Below, piece by piece: positions 35,508-45,295 of a stretch of DNA of 64,000 bases (within the stretch, counting starts at the first letter, position 1; every line of letters begins with the position of its first letter). The notes beneath the pieces are model-generated. The model was not told the origin of the DNA. It saw only the letters and a program-made list of their open reading frames with translations, and made no database searches. The stretch is from an uncultured Clostridia bacterium (GTDB lineage Bacteria; Bacillota; Clostridia; UBA1381). A program made the position numbers and the translations under genes. The stretch covers positions 30,040 through 94,039 of the forward strand of contig CAKSNH010000011.1 of NCBI GenBank assembly GCA_934476075.1. The letters are read 5' to 3'.

Positions 35508-36227
35508 TCATTTCACAAAATCAAGCGGATTTTTATATTTACCGTCCTGCAATAATTCAAAATGCAGGTGTGAATCCATAAACTGTTCGGCTACACTCGT
35601 CTTGCCTACCTTGCCGATTGTATCTCCCGCTTTGACTTTTTGGTCCGCCTTGACATTCACATTTTCATCAAGATTTGCATATATACTAGTATAGGCATTA
35701 TCATGTTCAATGGTCACTGTTTTGCCGAGCGGAGTGCTTGAAACAGTTTTCACACTTCCGTCCGCAACAGCTTTTACATCAGTTCCCACATCTGCTTGAA
35801 TATCAATACCATCGTGTGAACGCCAATCGTCCAAATCCTTATTATATACCAATGCACCGTCCGAAAATGTTAATATTACCTTTCCTGTAAGCGGCATTTG
35901 AAAACTCATCTCAGCCGCCGTGGTCGGTACTGCTGACGGTGTACTATCAGTTACTTCAACTGATTTTGATGTTGTTTTTGCCGATGGTGCTGAGGTTGAT
36001 TTTGGTATCGGAGTAGCGGCAGAAAATGTAGATGCAGGCGACGGAGATAATGTATTCTCCGACATAGGCAACGCAGTAGACTCGGCAATTTCCACGCTGT
36101 CGATTGTTTTTTGCTCCAACGGCTGTTTTTCCGAACGATTGCCGATATATGCCACAGCCCCCATAACCGCAATACACGCACACAGGGCTATGTAAAAGCC
36201 CCTATCTTTAAAAAATTTCTTTTTCAT
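35508..36227 (-). CDS. M23 peptidase, SpoIIQ-like
   Basis: About 239 residues. One N-terminal membrane helix (FYIALCACIAVMGAVAYIG) is followed by a Ser/Thr/Pro/Ala-rich linker (about residues 55-110) and a LytM/M23 domain. Zinc ligands are intact: SHDGIDI (H-x-x-x-D) and SHLHFEL (H-x-H), so the enzyme should be active on peptidoglycan cross-links. The architecture and size resemble clostridial SpoIIQ, which keeps both motifs. Start: GAAAGGA is 10 nt from ATG 36227 and 4 nt from an ATG at 36233; the first is preferred. It stands alone between two terminators. Confidence 0.8.
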   Translation of the reverse strand: MKKKFFKDRGFYIALCACIAVMGAVAYIGNRSEKQPLEQKTIDSVEIAESTALPMSENTLSPSPASTFSAATPIPKSTSAPSAKTTSKSVEVTDSTPSAVPTTAAEMSFQMPLTGKVILTFSDGALVYNKDLDDWRSHDGIDIQADVGTDVKAVADGSVKTVSSTPLGKTVTIEHDNAYTSIYANLDENVNVKADQKVKAGDTIGKVGKTSVAEQFMDSHLHFELLQDGKYKNPLDFVK

Positions 36228-36417
36228 AAACATACAATCCTTTCTGATTAGCGTTTAATTTATATTTGTATTTTTACCATAATGGCAAGTTATATACTTA
36301 TTTCAAATATTTTTTTACATATTCAAAAAAACATATTCCCAAATATAAAAAAATGTAGTATAATATATAAAATACGCAAACATAAATAGGTTAGATAATG
36401 AAGGCAAGGTGATAAGT

Positions 36418-37020
36418 ATGAAAATAGAAAGATTGGATTCTAACCAGATAAAAGTAGTAATAACAGAGGCAGATTTGAAAAAATTGGACACAAGTGTAGA
36501 CGAGCTGCGACCTAATTCATTGGAATTGCACACATTCTTGTTTAAAATCATGGAACAAGTAAAAATAGAAACAGGATTTAATCCATATAACGGACAAATC
36601 ATGGTAGAGGCTAGTCCGTCAGCAGACGGAGTTGTTTTGATTGTAACCAAAATTGCAGAGGAACACGACAGAAAAGAATTGCAGGAAAAAATGAGGCACG
36701 TCCGTGCAATAAAGAAAAAGCCTGTAACCAAAACAAGAGTATACGGTTTTAAAGAGTTCAACTCACTTTGCATGGCTTTGAAGAATATATCAAATGAATT
36801 ATTATGGAGTTCCGCTTTATATAAAATGGATAATGTATATTACTTTATCGTTAAAACAAAGGCTAAATCCGATAGATTTCATAATGTATTATCTGAATTT
36901 TGCGATGAATACAAGTATCCTGTAATGTACGACAAAATTATCAAGGAACACGGCGAAATTGTAGCGGCAAATGATAAGCTGGTTCAAATGGCTGCTGAAA
37001 TTTCAAAGCTATATGACTAA
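36418..37020 (+). CDS. mecA: adaptor protein MecA
   Basis: 200 residues, starting at ATG 36418 behind AAGGTGA. The N-terminal domain (MKIERLDSNQIKVVITEADL) binds substrates and the C-terminal domain (about 110-200; TRVYGFKEFNSLCMALKNI, YYFIVKTKAK) binds ClpC. The linker is Lys-rich. It targets proteins for ClpCP degradation, for example ComK in Bacillus. It is a single gene with a TATAAT box at 36359-36364 and a perfect terminator after it. Confidence 0.88.
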   Translation: MKIERLDSNQIKVVITEADLKKLDTSVDELRPNSLELHTFLFKIMEQVKIETGFNPYNGQIMVEASPSADGVVLIVTKIAEEHDRKELQEKMRHVRAIKKKPVTKTRVYGFKEFNSLCMALKNISNELLWSSALYKMDNVYYFIVKTKAKSDRFHNVLSEFCDEYKYPVMYDKIIKEHGEIVAANDKLVQMAAEISKLYD

Positions 37021-37054
37021 ACACAATACAAATTTATACTCAAAATTTGCACAC

Positions 37055-37088
37055 AAAAAAGATGGTATCAAACGATACCATCTTTTTT
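37055..37088 (+). terminator. bidirectional terminator
   Basis: GATGGTATC-AAAC-GATACCATC with A-run before and T-run after: it ends mecA (+) and the ABC-transporter operon (-). Confidence 0.95.
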
Positions 37089-37093
37089 ATGCA

Positions 37094-38107
37094 TTATCCT
37101 TTTACGCCAACCTTAGCGACACTTTCAATAAAGTATTTCTGAGCAACCGCATACAAAATCAAAAGCGGTACAATGCTTAACAGCACCGACGCATTAAGCA
37201 CATACTCATAATTTATCGAGCCTACATAGCCTGTCATCTGACGCATAAAGTCAGACTTTCTGAAAATTACTACCGCCAACGGCTCATTCTTATTCTGGAA
37301 CATCATATTTGAAACATAATAATCATTCCAATGCCATACAAACGAGAACAAGAATACTGTCAGACAAGCTGAACCCGCATTCGGCAGCATAATTCTCAAA
37401 AATGTCTGTGCCGCATTACAGCCGTCAATCTTTGCCGCATTTTCAAGTTCCTTAGGCATACCGGCAAAGAATTGCTTAAAGATAAATATGTACAATCCGC
37501 CTCTTATACCCTGTGCAAACATTGACGGTACCCAGAATGACCAGTATGTATCAACCAATGATACTGACAATCTCTCGCCTGTCATCAAGCCTATAAGTCT
37601 GCCGATTCCGAAGAAATCGAAGAACTTATAATCAAGATATGTGGATATAATATATGTCTGCGGCGGTACGATAATCGTAAGAATTACTATCAGGAACAAT
37701 AAATTCTTGCCCTTAAAATTAAATCTCGCAAATCCGTACCCTGCCAATGCACATGACAATATCTGCAATATCGAGCTTCCGACCGCAATAAACAATGTAT
37801 TCTTGACCGATTCGGGATACTTCAAAAATTCAATCGCCAATTTAATATTGTTCATCGTAAATTTCTGCGGAATCCATACAAACGTTGAGTTCCCCATATA
37901 ATCGCCGTTAAACGCATAGCTAAGCATTGTCAGCAGCGGATATATGATAATAAATCCCAATCCCACAAGAAGTGCCGTTCTGAAAATCGCCCAAATCCAT
38001 TTTGAAACACGAAACACTACAACTTTCTTGAAGTGATTTATATTACTCGGTGTTATCGCCTGTTTAATGGACTCTTTATTCAAGGATTTTATCTTTTTTA
38101 TCTCCAT
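37094..38107 (-). CDS. carbohydrate ABC transporter permease (MalG type), second pair
   Basis: 337 residues, six predicted membrane helices. The binding-protein-dependent transport motif (EAA loop) is GMPKELENAAKIDGCNAAQTFLRIMLP, where the permease meets the ATPase. A long cytosolic N-terminus of about 40 residues precedes the first helix, unusual for MalG-type subunits. ATG 38107 has GGGAGGTG upstream. It is the last gene of the eight-gene operon, 15 nt after its partner permease. Confidence 0.9.
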   Translation of the reverse strand: MEIKKIKSLNKESIKQAITPSNINHFKKVVVFRVSKWIWAIFRTALLVGLGFIIIYPLLTMLSYAFNGDYMGNSTFVWIPQKFTMNNIKLAIEFLKYPESVKNTLFIAVGSSILQILSCALAGYGFARFNFKGKNLLFLIVILTIIVPPQTYIISTYLDYKFFDFFGIGRLIGLMTGERLSVSLVDTYWSFWVPSMFAQGIRGGLYIFIFKQFFAGMPKELENAAKIDGCNAAQTFLRIMLPNAGSACLTVFLFSFVWHWNDYYVSNMMFQNKNEPLAVVIFRKSDFMRQMTGYVGSINYEYVLNASVLLSIVPLLILYAVAQKYFIESVAKVGVKG

Positions 38108-38122
38108 TTCTACACCTCCCTA

Positions 38123-39001
38123 TCAGTCTTCCATATAAACTACATTACGGAATACTATTTTCTGCACAAGCAATATAATCAGCAGGATTACCACAAAGTA
38201 AACCCATGACATTGCCGAGCTCAAACCGTATTCAAAGCTGTCAAACTGACCTTTGATTATCGACATAACCACGTTTGACGAATCCGTAAATGAGTCTATA
38301 ATTGTATACACAACGCACAGCAGACTGAACGGTGAAAGCAGCGGGAATGTAATCTTCCAAAACTCCTCCCACGGTGTAGCGCCTTCAAGCGATGATACTT
38401 CATAATATGACTGCGGTATTGTCTGCAATCCCGACAGAAACAGCAAAATCTGTATACCCGACTTCCAGCATATGTTAAAAATCTGATTAATCAAATTTTG
38501 CAGATACATCATAATATCCGACGTGCCCATTCCTTCCGGAAATACGGTCGCCTTAAACATAAACATTGTATCCTGACCGCTTACATCGGTTGACATACCG
38601 TTCTGCGTCAAAATCTGAATAGATATACCCGATGCAATAATAACCGGCAAAAAGAACAATACACGAGCCAATCCACGGCCTCTGAATTTCTGATTAAGCA
38701 CCACCGCAATAAACATACTGAACAATACTATTACAGGCACTTGACCAATCATATCTCGAACCGATGTAACCAAATTTCTCGTAAAATCGGGATTTACAAG
38801 CAATGCTTGCTTATAGTTGTCAAGTCCCAAAAATACGGTCTGCATACCCTCTTTATTCACGCTTACTTTGCTGAACGAATAAATCAGCGTATGAATTACG
38901 GGAATAATAAAGAAAAATATTGCACCGATAAGCCATATTGCAATAAAGCCATAGCCGACCATATTATTTTTTTGTGTTAAAGTTAATCTTTTTCTTTTCA
39001 T
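38123..39001 (-). CDS. sugar ABC transporter permease (MalF type), second pair
   Basis: About 292 residues, six membrane helices. The EAA loop is YYEVSSLEGATPWEEFWKITFPLL. Start ATG 39001 with GGAGG upstream (a TTG at 39004 is also in frame). This second permease pair has no binding-protein gene of its own. It follows the DUF5696 gene by 24 nt, so the operon carries two membrane channels. They may form a separate transporter that shares the single binding protein or the missing ATPase. Confidence 0.9.
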   Translation of the reverse strand: MKRKRLTLTQKNNMVGYGFIAIWLIGAIFFFIIPVIHTLIYSFSKVSVNKEGMQTVFLGLDNYKQALLVNPDFTRNLVTSVRDMIGQVPVIVLFSMFIAVVLNQKFRGRGLARVLFFLPVIIASGISIQILTQNGMSTDVSGQDTMFMFKATVFPEGMGTSDIMMYLQNLINQIFNICWKSGIQILLFLSGLQTIPQSYYEVSSLEGATPWEEFWKITFPLLSPFSLLCVVYTIIDSFTDSSNVVMSIIKGQFDSFEYGLSSAMSWVYFVVILLIILLVQKIVFRNVVYMED

Positions 39002-39025
39002 CAATTATCGCCTCCATCCGATGTT

Positions 39026-41281
39026 TTATTTTACAAGAATAAAGTCTAATCCTTCCACAGTTCCGTATTCCGTATCAACTGCATTATCGTTGTAATTCAC
39101 AACCGTTCTTACATTACCCTCGTAAATCGTTTCATAAACATCATCAGCGATTTTTGAGTGTCCAATCATTCTTTTTCCCGCTGTTTCCTTTGCAGCGCCG
39201 GATACTCTCTTATATTCCTCAACTGTCTTTTCAAACCATGTATCAAAATCACAGCTGTACATAGTATTCAAATATGTATCCTTTGTACTGTCCGTGTTTT
39301 CTTTCATCAGCGTGAATTTAAGGTTTGAACCTGTTTCCACTGCTCTAAGCACTGATTTTCCCCAGTCACCCGTAAGATTGATTGACGGTGTGGAGTAAGA
39401 AATATATCCGTGCAGTACCATTTGATAAAACGGTACATTTTCATCTATCAATTCATTGCCGTACTCGTTAAGCTGAACATCTGCAATTCTGTCGGCATAT
39501 GCAAACGTATACGCATTTGCATCATCAACCATAACCGCTCCTACATTATCCTTATAATTTTTAAGGATATTCTCCCATGCGTCCACGGTCTGGCTTCGCT
39601 TAACACCGTCCTTTGTATTATCGGCATACACTGTATTGCCTACATCTTCCAGCGAAATCGCACCGACATTTGTTTTCTTATACGATTTTAAGAAATCATC
39701 ACTTGCAGTTTCCGCCTTGTTAGGTTTAAGCAAGCTCCATCTTCTGCCGTACATACTCGATTCATGCATTGCGTCCGACTGATACGCCGGCGACTGGTCG
39801 GGAGATTTTGCAGCGTCAAAAATAGGAGAATAGCCTGTTCTGCCGTCTGAATATTTCACAAAATTCATTGACGGATAAAGACTTACATTATTCTGATTTG
39901 CAAAATTCACAAGCTTTTTAAAATTCGACTTACCGCCAAGCTTGCCTTCATATTTTACAGATGTCTTAATTTCTTTTCTGTCCTTGCTCCTTGTCCAGCC
40001 CATATATTTGACTACAAGATTATCCACACCGCTGTCAAGATACTTCTGCGACATTTCCTGTACACCTTTATATGTACTCATCGGTTCAAGCACCTTTCTC
40101 ACAATACCGAATACGCTTGTTTTCTTATCCACACCGGCGTATGTTTCAATATACATTTCGCTCTTTTGTGCCGACTCATGCTTTTCCATGCCGTTGTTCA
40201 CCAAATAATTCTGATAACATTCCGCCATACCCTCATATGCCGACTTATCCCCCGTCAGGAAATTATAAAACACTTTATAGTTTCCCGATGTGGTCATAGG
40301 CTCTGATACAGGCGAATATACGCCATCGTCAACCAATTCTTTTGTGCGGTGTTGAATAGTCGAATAAACAGTGTTAAAGCTTGTTTCTCTGCCGCTGACC
40401 GCCGCATTGATATATCCCAATGCTTCGTTTTCCTCAACTATTGCAAAAAATGCGTTATTTCCCCGTCTTAGACCGTAAACAGGCATTTTGACAAGATTGT
40501 TTGTCAAATCCGTCATTGTTTTAAGGTCTTTGTACTGACCGTAAATCGGCGAACTGTATGACGCATAATCTGTTTTTCCGTTGTTAAGATTTATAAGTGC
40601 TCCCGCACCCTCAGGAATAAACATATATCCGTTTTCACCCGTACCTGCCGCACCAAAAAACGGCAGAAAATCAATCTTGGTAAGATAATAGCTCACCTCA
40701 TATTTATTGTCCTTTGAGCCTTCCTCTCTCACAACAACGGGAGGGTCTATTTCTTCAAGCATAACCTGTGCTTCCAATCCCTGTTCCGTAAGCACATACT
40801 GCACGGGAATTGTAAAGCCGATATTCTTAAATTCATAAGTAAACTTAATTCCATTATCTATCTTAGACGATTTCAGTCCCTTTTTGCTTACGCAGCCTGT
40901 CGCACTGTTTGTCACCGATGCCGACGAACCCTGCGTATAATAAATTACAAGCTGAGATTCAAGTCTTTTCTTTATTTCACCGCCCGCAACGGTATCTTCA
41001 TCTCTGTCCTGCGGATTGCTGAACCAATTATATCCGTTCGCTTTCACCGTTACCGCAATTTCGCCGTTTTTCTTATCTGCATAAAAGATATAATTGCTGT
41101 TTTCCGCTACCTTGTCAAAACTTTCGGGTATAGGAAATACCTTGCTTGCTGATGACAAATAAGCCGCATTCTGCGGATTTGTTTCAAAATATCCCGAATT
41201 GCCCGGCTCTGCAAATACCGCACTTACCGAGGACAGCAACAAACACGCCGCAATTACTGCTGATATTATTTTCTTTTTCAT
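39026..41281 (-). CDS. secreted DUF5696 protein, probable glycoside-hydrolase-like
   Basis: 751 residues with a type I signal peptide (MKKKIISAVIAACLLLSSVS, then AVFA-E); Cys13 lies in the hydrophobic core and no lipobox is seen. Residues about 50-330 are beta-sandwich-like (GYNWFSNPQDRDED, GENGYMFIPEGAGALINLNN). The following part, to about 700, has TIM-barrel-like text (VDNLVVKYMGWTRSKDRKE, VGAVMVDDANAYTFAY, YQMVLHGYISYSTP). The layout suggests a glycosidase acting outside the cell on the sugar imported by the operon. DUF5696 is, to my knowledge, uncharacterised. Start has GGAGGG upstream. Confidence 0.75.
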   Translation of the reverse strand: MKKKIISAVIAACLLLSSVSAVFAEPGNSGYFETNPQNAAYLSSASKVFPIPESFDKVAENSNYIFYADKKNGEIAVTVKANGYNWFSNPQDRDEDTVAGGEIKKRLESQLVIYYTQGSSASVTNSATGCVSKKGLKSSKIDNGIKFTYEFKNIGFTIPVQYVLTEQGLEAQVMLEEIDPPVVVREEGSKDNKYEVSYYLTKIDFLPFFGAAGTGENGYMFIPEGAGALINLNNGKTDYASYSSPIYGQYKDLKTMTDLTNNLVKMPVYGLRRGNNAFFAIVEENEALGYINAAVSGRETSFNTVYSTIQHRTKELVDDGVYSPVSEPMTTSGNYKVFYNFLTGDKSAYEGMAECYQNYLVNNGMEKHESAQKSEMYIETYAGVDKKTSVFGIVRKVLEPMSTYKGVQEMSQKYLDSGVDNLVVKYMGWTRSKDRKEIKTSVKYEGKLGGKSNFKKLVNFANQNNVSLYPSMNFVKYSDGRTGYSPIFDAAKSPDQSPAYQSDAMHESSMYGRRWSLLKPNKAETASDDFLKSYKKTNVGAISLEDVGNTVYADNTKDGVKRSQTVDAWENILKNYKDNVGAVMVDDANAYTFAYADRIADVQLNEYGNELIDENVPFYQMVLHGYISYSTPSINLTGDWGKSVLRAVETGSNLKFTLMKENTDSTKDTYLNTMYSCDFDTWFEKTVEEYKRVSGAAKETAGKRMIGHSKIADDVYETIYEGNVRTVVNYNDNAVDTEYGTVEGLDFILVK

Positions 41282-41292
41282 TGCCGTCCCTC

Positions 41293-41937
41293 CTATCTCA
41301 TAGTTATTCGGTAAATAAGTTCAAAGCTGAAATTAACCACAAACATTATTACCTGCTGTACCAAACTGTATATCAAAAATCCCAAAAACAGCATAATCAG
41401 CATACCAAGCAATGTCAAGCCAATCATCGCAACGGTCTGACCGCCCGTAAAATCATGCGTTTCGGTTATCGCCGCCACTATCATAAATGCCGTCCACAGC
41501 TCACCTATAATTGTAAGGAATGTCATAAATGATGATTCCTCCGCAACCAAAAACCAACTCAGCACTATATTGATTGACGTGGTGACTATTATCGGTATCA
41601 GACAATATGCCCCTGCAATAAATATATCTTTCAGTGAGCCTTTGCCGTCCATAAAGGTGGAAAAACACCAATTCGATATTACCGCAATCAGGAACATCGC
41701 AATAGTCATAAGTGCTATTGTGCGGACGTCCAATTTATCGGGACGGTACTCATTAAATGCAAAGTCTGTCATAACTCTGCTTGTAACTTCCATTGCGTAC
41801 CATAGCAATACAAAGAAAATCGCATACGGCAATGAGCCTTTTTTGTTATACTTTAATTCCTGAAAACCTGCAAAAGGGTGCAGAACGATATAAAACGGAT
41901 ATTTCCATTTACTCATCTGTGCAAAACTTGTTTTCAT
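41293..41937 (-). CDS. YIP1 family membrane protein
   Basis: 214 residues with about five membrane helices (ALMTIAMFLIAVISNWCFSTF, GAYCLIPIIVTTSINIVLSWF, VAMIGLTLLGMLIMLFLGFLI). The N-terminal HPFAGFQELKYNKKGSLPYA is a common entry to bacterial YIP1 proteins. Its start overlaps the stop of the NHL gene (ATGA), so the two are coupled. The role in glycan-uptake operons is unknown; it may help to assemble or hold the propeller protein. Confidence 0.8.
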   Translation of the reverse strand: MKTSFAQMSKWKYPFYIVLHPFAGFQELKYNKKGSLPYAIFFVLLWYAMEVTSRVMTDFAFNEYRPDKLDVRTIALMTIAMFLIAVISNWCFSTFMDGKGSLKDIFIAGAYCLIPIIVTTSINIVLSWFLVAEESSFMTFLTIIGELWTAFMIVAAITETHDFTGGQTVAMIGLTLLGMLIMLFLGFLIYSLVQQVIMFVVNFSFELIYRITMR

Positions 41938-43406
41938 AATGTTTTTCCCTCCCTTTTGCTTTTTATAAATTTAGCAATTTCTTTTCTCTTTTTAATAAGA
42001 ATGTAACCGCCGATAACTATTACAAGAAAACTTACCGTAATCGCCGTGAAATTCTCACGAAGCACATAGTTTCTGTACTTTTTCTTTGACTTTGAATACA
42101 ATTCTTTATTATTTGCTTTTTCAAAATCATACATAGCCGTCTTGTAATTGCCAATCATGTGTTCTGCTCTGCCAAGACCGGCATATGCCCACTCATAGTT
42201 ATTATTCAAATGGTTTACCGTTGTCCACGGCTCTTTTGCCTGTTCATATCTGCCTTTATAGTGATAGTTTATCGCAGACATAATATTTTTTCCGTACTCG
42301 GTCGGCTCAAATACAACCAAGTTTGATTTTGTATTGTCAACAACTATAATCTTGCCGTTGACGTTCTCAATCGCAATCGGCTCACCGAAAGTTCCCCACA
42401 TGGTATCTTTCTTGCCGAATATCGCCAAATCCCACGCCTGCTGGTCGTACATATAGATACGTCCGAAGTTTCGGTCAAGTGCGAACACGAATCCGTCCTC
42501 ATCGACAGTAACGTCTATCAATGCCGACACAACCGGCTGGTCATTAACCATTTCGCTCTTTAAGTCACCGTATGACTTATCGCCGTCATAAATATTTTCG
42601 CCGTTCGGATTTAATCTTTTAATCTGTGCTTTTGTGTATTCCTCAAAAGACGTTGTTGTATAGATAAAATCTTCGCTGTCCAGGAAAATATTGCTGTATT
42701 CTGTCGGCTGGAACGTTGTGGTATAGCTTTGCTGTTCCTTTGTGGAGAATTTTCTCCATTGTCTGTCAAGCTCCTGCTGCAAATTAAGCTGTATTTTTTC
42801 CGCACCGAAAAATCCCTGAAATACACCGTCCGAGTCAATCGAAACCATACCTTGGTTGATGTTATCCGAAAGCACATACATTGTTCCGATACTGTTTACA
42901 ACAATTTTTCTCGGAGCAAAAACAATCTCATCGCCCAGATACTCTGTTTTCGGCTTGCGTTCCTCTCTGACAATATTTCCGTCATAATCGCAAACCACCA
43001 CTCTCTCATTACCCTTATCGGCAATGTATATCAAATTGTCCTCAGGAACGGCAAATATACCGCTCGCATCTTTCAGCGGACTGTCCGCTCCCTGATAAGT
43101 GAATTTATCAATTACTTTTTTCTTATCAAAATTTTCGTCCAAAATAACAATTCTGCCGTTGCCCGTATCCAAAACATAAATATCATTGTTATTGTCAACA
43201 AAAATATCGCTCGGCTTATTAAACAGTCCCACACCAACATCAAGACCCGTTATCACCTTTTCGGGCAAAAACGCATTCGGTGCCGGAACTCTCTCGCCAT
43301 ATGTATTATATGTATACCCTGTATACGGCTCCTGTGCAAAAGTCGGGCAAGCCGCAGATAAGGTAATCACAGCGGCAATAACTGCCGTAACTATTTTCTT
43401 TTTCAT
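41934..43406 (-). CDS. secreted NHL-repeat propeller with C-terminal membrane anchor
   Basis: 490 residues. A signal peptide (MKKKIVTAVIAAVITLSAA) precedes NHL-type repeats: KPSDIFVDNNNDIYVLDTGNGRI, DASGIFAVPEDNLIYIADKG, APRKIVVNSIGTMYVLSDN, and VSALIDVTVDEDGFVFALDRN. They are followed by TPR-like helices (about 385-440) and one membrane helix (AITVSFLVIVIGGYILI) with a basic tail facing the cytosol. It thus displays a beta-propeller on the outer face of the membrane beside the transporter. It may bind the glycan or the other secreted proteins. Start has AGGAGG upstream. Confidence 0.8.
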   Translation of the reverse strand: MKKKIVTAVIAAVITLSAACPTFAQEPYTGYTYNTYGERVPAPNAFLPEKVITGLDVGVGLFNKPSDIFVDNNNDIYVLDTGNGRIVILDENFDKKKVIDKFTYQGADSPLKDASGIFAVPEDNLIYIADKGNERVVVCDYDGNIVREERKPKTEYLGDEIVFAPRKIVVNSIGTMYVLSDNINQGMVSIDSDGVFQGFFGAEKIQLNLQQELDRQWRKFSTKEQQSYTTTFQPTEYSNIFLDSEDFIYTTTSFEEYTKAQIKRLNPNGENIYDGDKSYGDLKSEMVNDQPVVSALIDVTVDEDGFVFALDRNFGRIYMYDQQAWDLAIFGKKDTMWGTFGEPIAIENVNGKIIVVDNTKSNLVVFEPTEYGKNIMSAINYHYKGRYEQAKEPWTTVNHLNNNYEWAYAGLGRAEHMIGNYKTAMYDFEKANNKELYSKSKKKYRNYVLRENFTAITVSFLVIVIGGYILIKKRKEIAKFIKSKREGKTL

Positions 43407-43416
43407 ACCTAACCTC

Positions 43417-44334
43417 CTATTTAATGCCCGAATAACTCATAGTTTCTATTACGTTGCTCTGTGAAATAACAAATACTATAATCGGCGGAATTAACATAAC
43501 AACCGCAGCCGCAGCACCGACACCCTGACGTGCAATACCGCCTGTGATAATCTGGTTTAACGCCGTCGGCAGCATCTTCAATTCTTCCGAATAGATATAG
43601 CTTGTGCCTGTCGCATTCCAAATATCCTTGAATGAGAATATAAGCAATGTCAGCCACGCCGGTTTTACAAGCGGCATTACTATCTTCCAGAAAATCTGCA
43701 TTTCCGACGCACCGTCTATTCTTGCCGACTCTAATGTTTCGTTCTCAATCTGCACCATAAACTGCTGCATAAGGAATAATCCCAAAGAACCTGCAATCGC
43801 CGGCAAAATCAATGCCCAGTATGTATCAACCAATCTCAAAGTAGCCATTACCATGTAAATCGGTATAGCCAATGTACCGCCGTTGAAAAGCAATGCCATC
43901 TGAATTGTTGTTGAGATTGCCTTTCTGCCCGGAAATCTTCCCTTTGCAAGCGGAAACGCACACATCGCCGCAAACAAAATATGAAAGAATGTAACCGTTA
44001 CGCTGACAAATACACTGTTGAAAATGTATCTTGAAAACGGTACCCATAAGCTGCTGCTCAGTTTGAACAGCTGTCTGAAATTATCAAATGTAGGATTTAT
44101 TACTCTTATAAGTCTTGGCGGGAAGATAAATATTTCTTCAAGAGGCTTAATAGAGTTTGCAACTGCCAGCACAAGCGGCAAAGCCATGAATATACCCATT
44201 GCCGTAAGCATCAGCACGATAAGGAAATCGCCCACTTTGGAACGGCTGATACGTTTCTTTTTGGTTTCTCTGACCTTTTCTCCGCCCGTTGACTTATATC
44301 TGCGTTTTAATTTAGCAACTTTTACTTTCGCCAT
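43417..44334 (-). CDS. carbohydrate ABC transporter permease (MalG type), first pair
   Basis: 305 residues, six helices. The basic N-terminus (MAKVKVAKLKRRYKS) is cytosolic. The EAA loop reads ENETLESARIDGASEMQIFWKIVMP. It starts from ATG 44334 behind GGAGGGGAG. It follows its partner by 11 nt and precedes the NHL gene by 10 nt. Belongs to the importer class for oligosaccharides (CUT1-like). Confidence 0.92.
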   Translation of the reverse strand: MAKVKVAKLKRRYKSTGGEKVRETKKKRISRSKVGDFLIVLMLTAMGIFMALPLVLAVANSIKPLEEIFIFPPRLIRVINPTFDNFRQLFKLSSSLWVPFSRYIFNSVFVSVTVTFFHILFAAMCAFPLAKGRFPGRKAISTTIQMALLFNGGTLAIPIYMVMATLRLVDTYWALILPAIAGSLGLFLMQQFMVQIENETLESARIDGASEMQIFWKIVMPLVKPAWLTLLIFSFKDIWNATGTSYIYSEELKMLPTALNQIITGGIARQGVGAAAAVVMLIPPIIVFVISQSNVIETMSYSGIK

Positions 44335-44345
44335 TATCTCCCCTC

Positions 44346-45281
44346 CTATTCATCAGGTTTTAATAATTTTGTGATTACATTTCTCGTCAAAATCATAACC
44401 ACCGTAAGCATGAACGAAATCGCCGCCGCATAACCCATCTCATATCTTACACGACCATAGTCCTCAATATGGTTTACTATGGTGTGTACAGAATAGTTTG
44501 TACTTGGGAAACCGCACAAAATCTTGCCCACATTACCGATAGCAAACGATGCCGCAATCTGCATAACCGCCGCAAACATCATCTGCGGTTTCATTGACGG
44601 AATTGTTATCATGAATAATTCCTGAAAACGGTTTTTAATACCGTCAATCGCCCCCGCCTCATAAAGTGCGGAGTCCACATTTCTGAAACCTGCCACCAAT
44701 GACAAGAAACTTGTACCCAATGACAGCCATAATTCAATCAAAATTATAACCCCGAAATTATAGTTTGGGTCGGTGAGCCACTTAATCGGCTCACTTATAA
44801 ATCCCCAATTCAGCAGCATAGCGTTCAGATAACCGTTGCTGTCCGCCGAAAAGATTGTGCTCCATACAACAAATACACTCGCCGACAATGCCGGTGCGTA
44901 AAATATAAGTGTCAGTATCGGACGCACCTTATTCGGCAATTCATTGATAAACCATGCAAAGATAAAGCAAAGCAAATAACTTACAGGTCCTGTCAAGAAT
45001 GCGAATATCAATGTATTCTTAACCGCAATCATAAACACTTCATCTTCCAAAAGAAGCTGCTGATAATTCTGCAAGCCTCTCCAAGACGGTGCTTCCAGCA
45101 TATTAAAATATGTAAAACTCAAACATAACGACGCCACTACCGGAACAACCGTAAACAGGAAAAACAAAATCAAAAACGGTGCCATCATAAAATAGCTTGT
45201 TTTGTTCTTTTTCATTTCCTGCCATAGTGTAGGTTTTTTCCACGTTCCGGGCGCTTTAACTGTACTCTCTTTTGCTTTCAA
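44346..45281 (-). CDS. sugar ABC transporter permease (MalF/LplB type), first pair
   Basis: 311 residues with six helices; EAA loop NVDSALYEAGAIDGIKNRFQELFMITIP. It starts with TTG at 45281, behind AAAGGGGTGA at 6-nt spacing. It lies 14 nt after the binding-protein gene. Together with the MalG-type partner it forms the main channel for the ligand of the large binding protein. LplB-type permeases of this kind are common in CUT1 systems of gut Firmicutes for complex glycans. Confidence 0.92.
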   Translation of the reverse strand: MKAKESTVKAPGTWKKPTLWQEMKKNKTSYFMMAPFLILFFLFTVVPVVASLCLSFTYFNMLEAPSWRGLQNYQQLLLEDEVFMIAVKNTLIFAFLTGPVSYLLCFIFAWFINELPNKVRPILTLIFYAPALSASVFVVWSTIFSADSNGYLNAMLLNWGFISEPIKWLTDPNYNFGVIILIELWLSLGTSFLSLVAGFRNVDSALYEAGAIDGIKNRFQELFMITIPSMKPQMMFAAVMQIAASFAIGNVGKILCGFPSTNYSVHTIVNHIEDYGRVRYEMGYAAAISFMLTVVMILTRNVITKLLKPDE

Positions 45282-45295
45282 GTGTTGTCACCCCT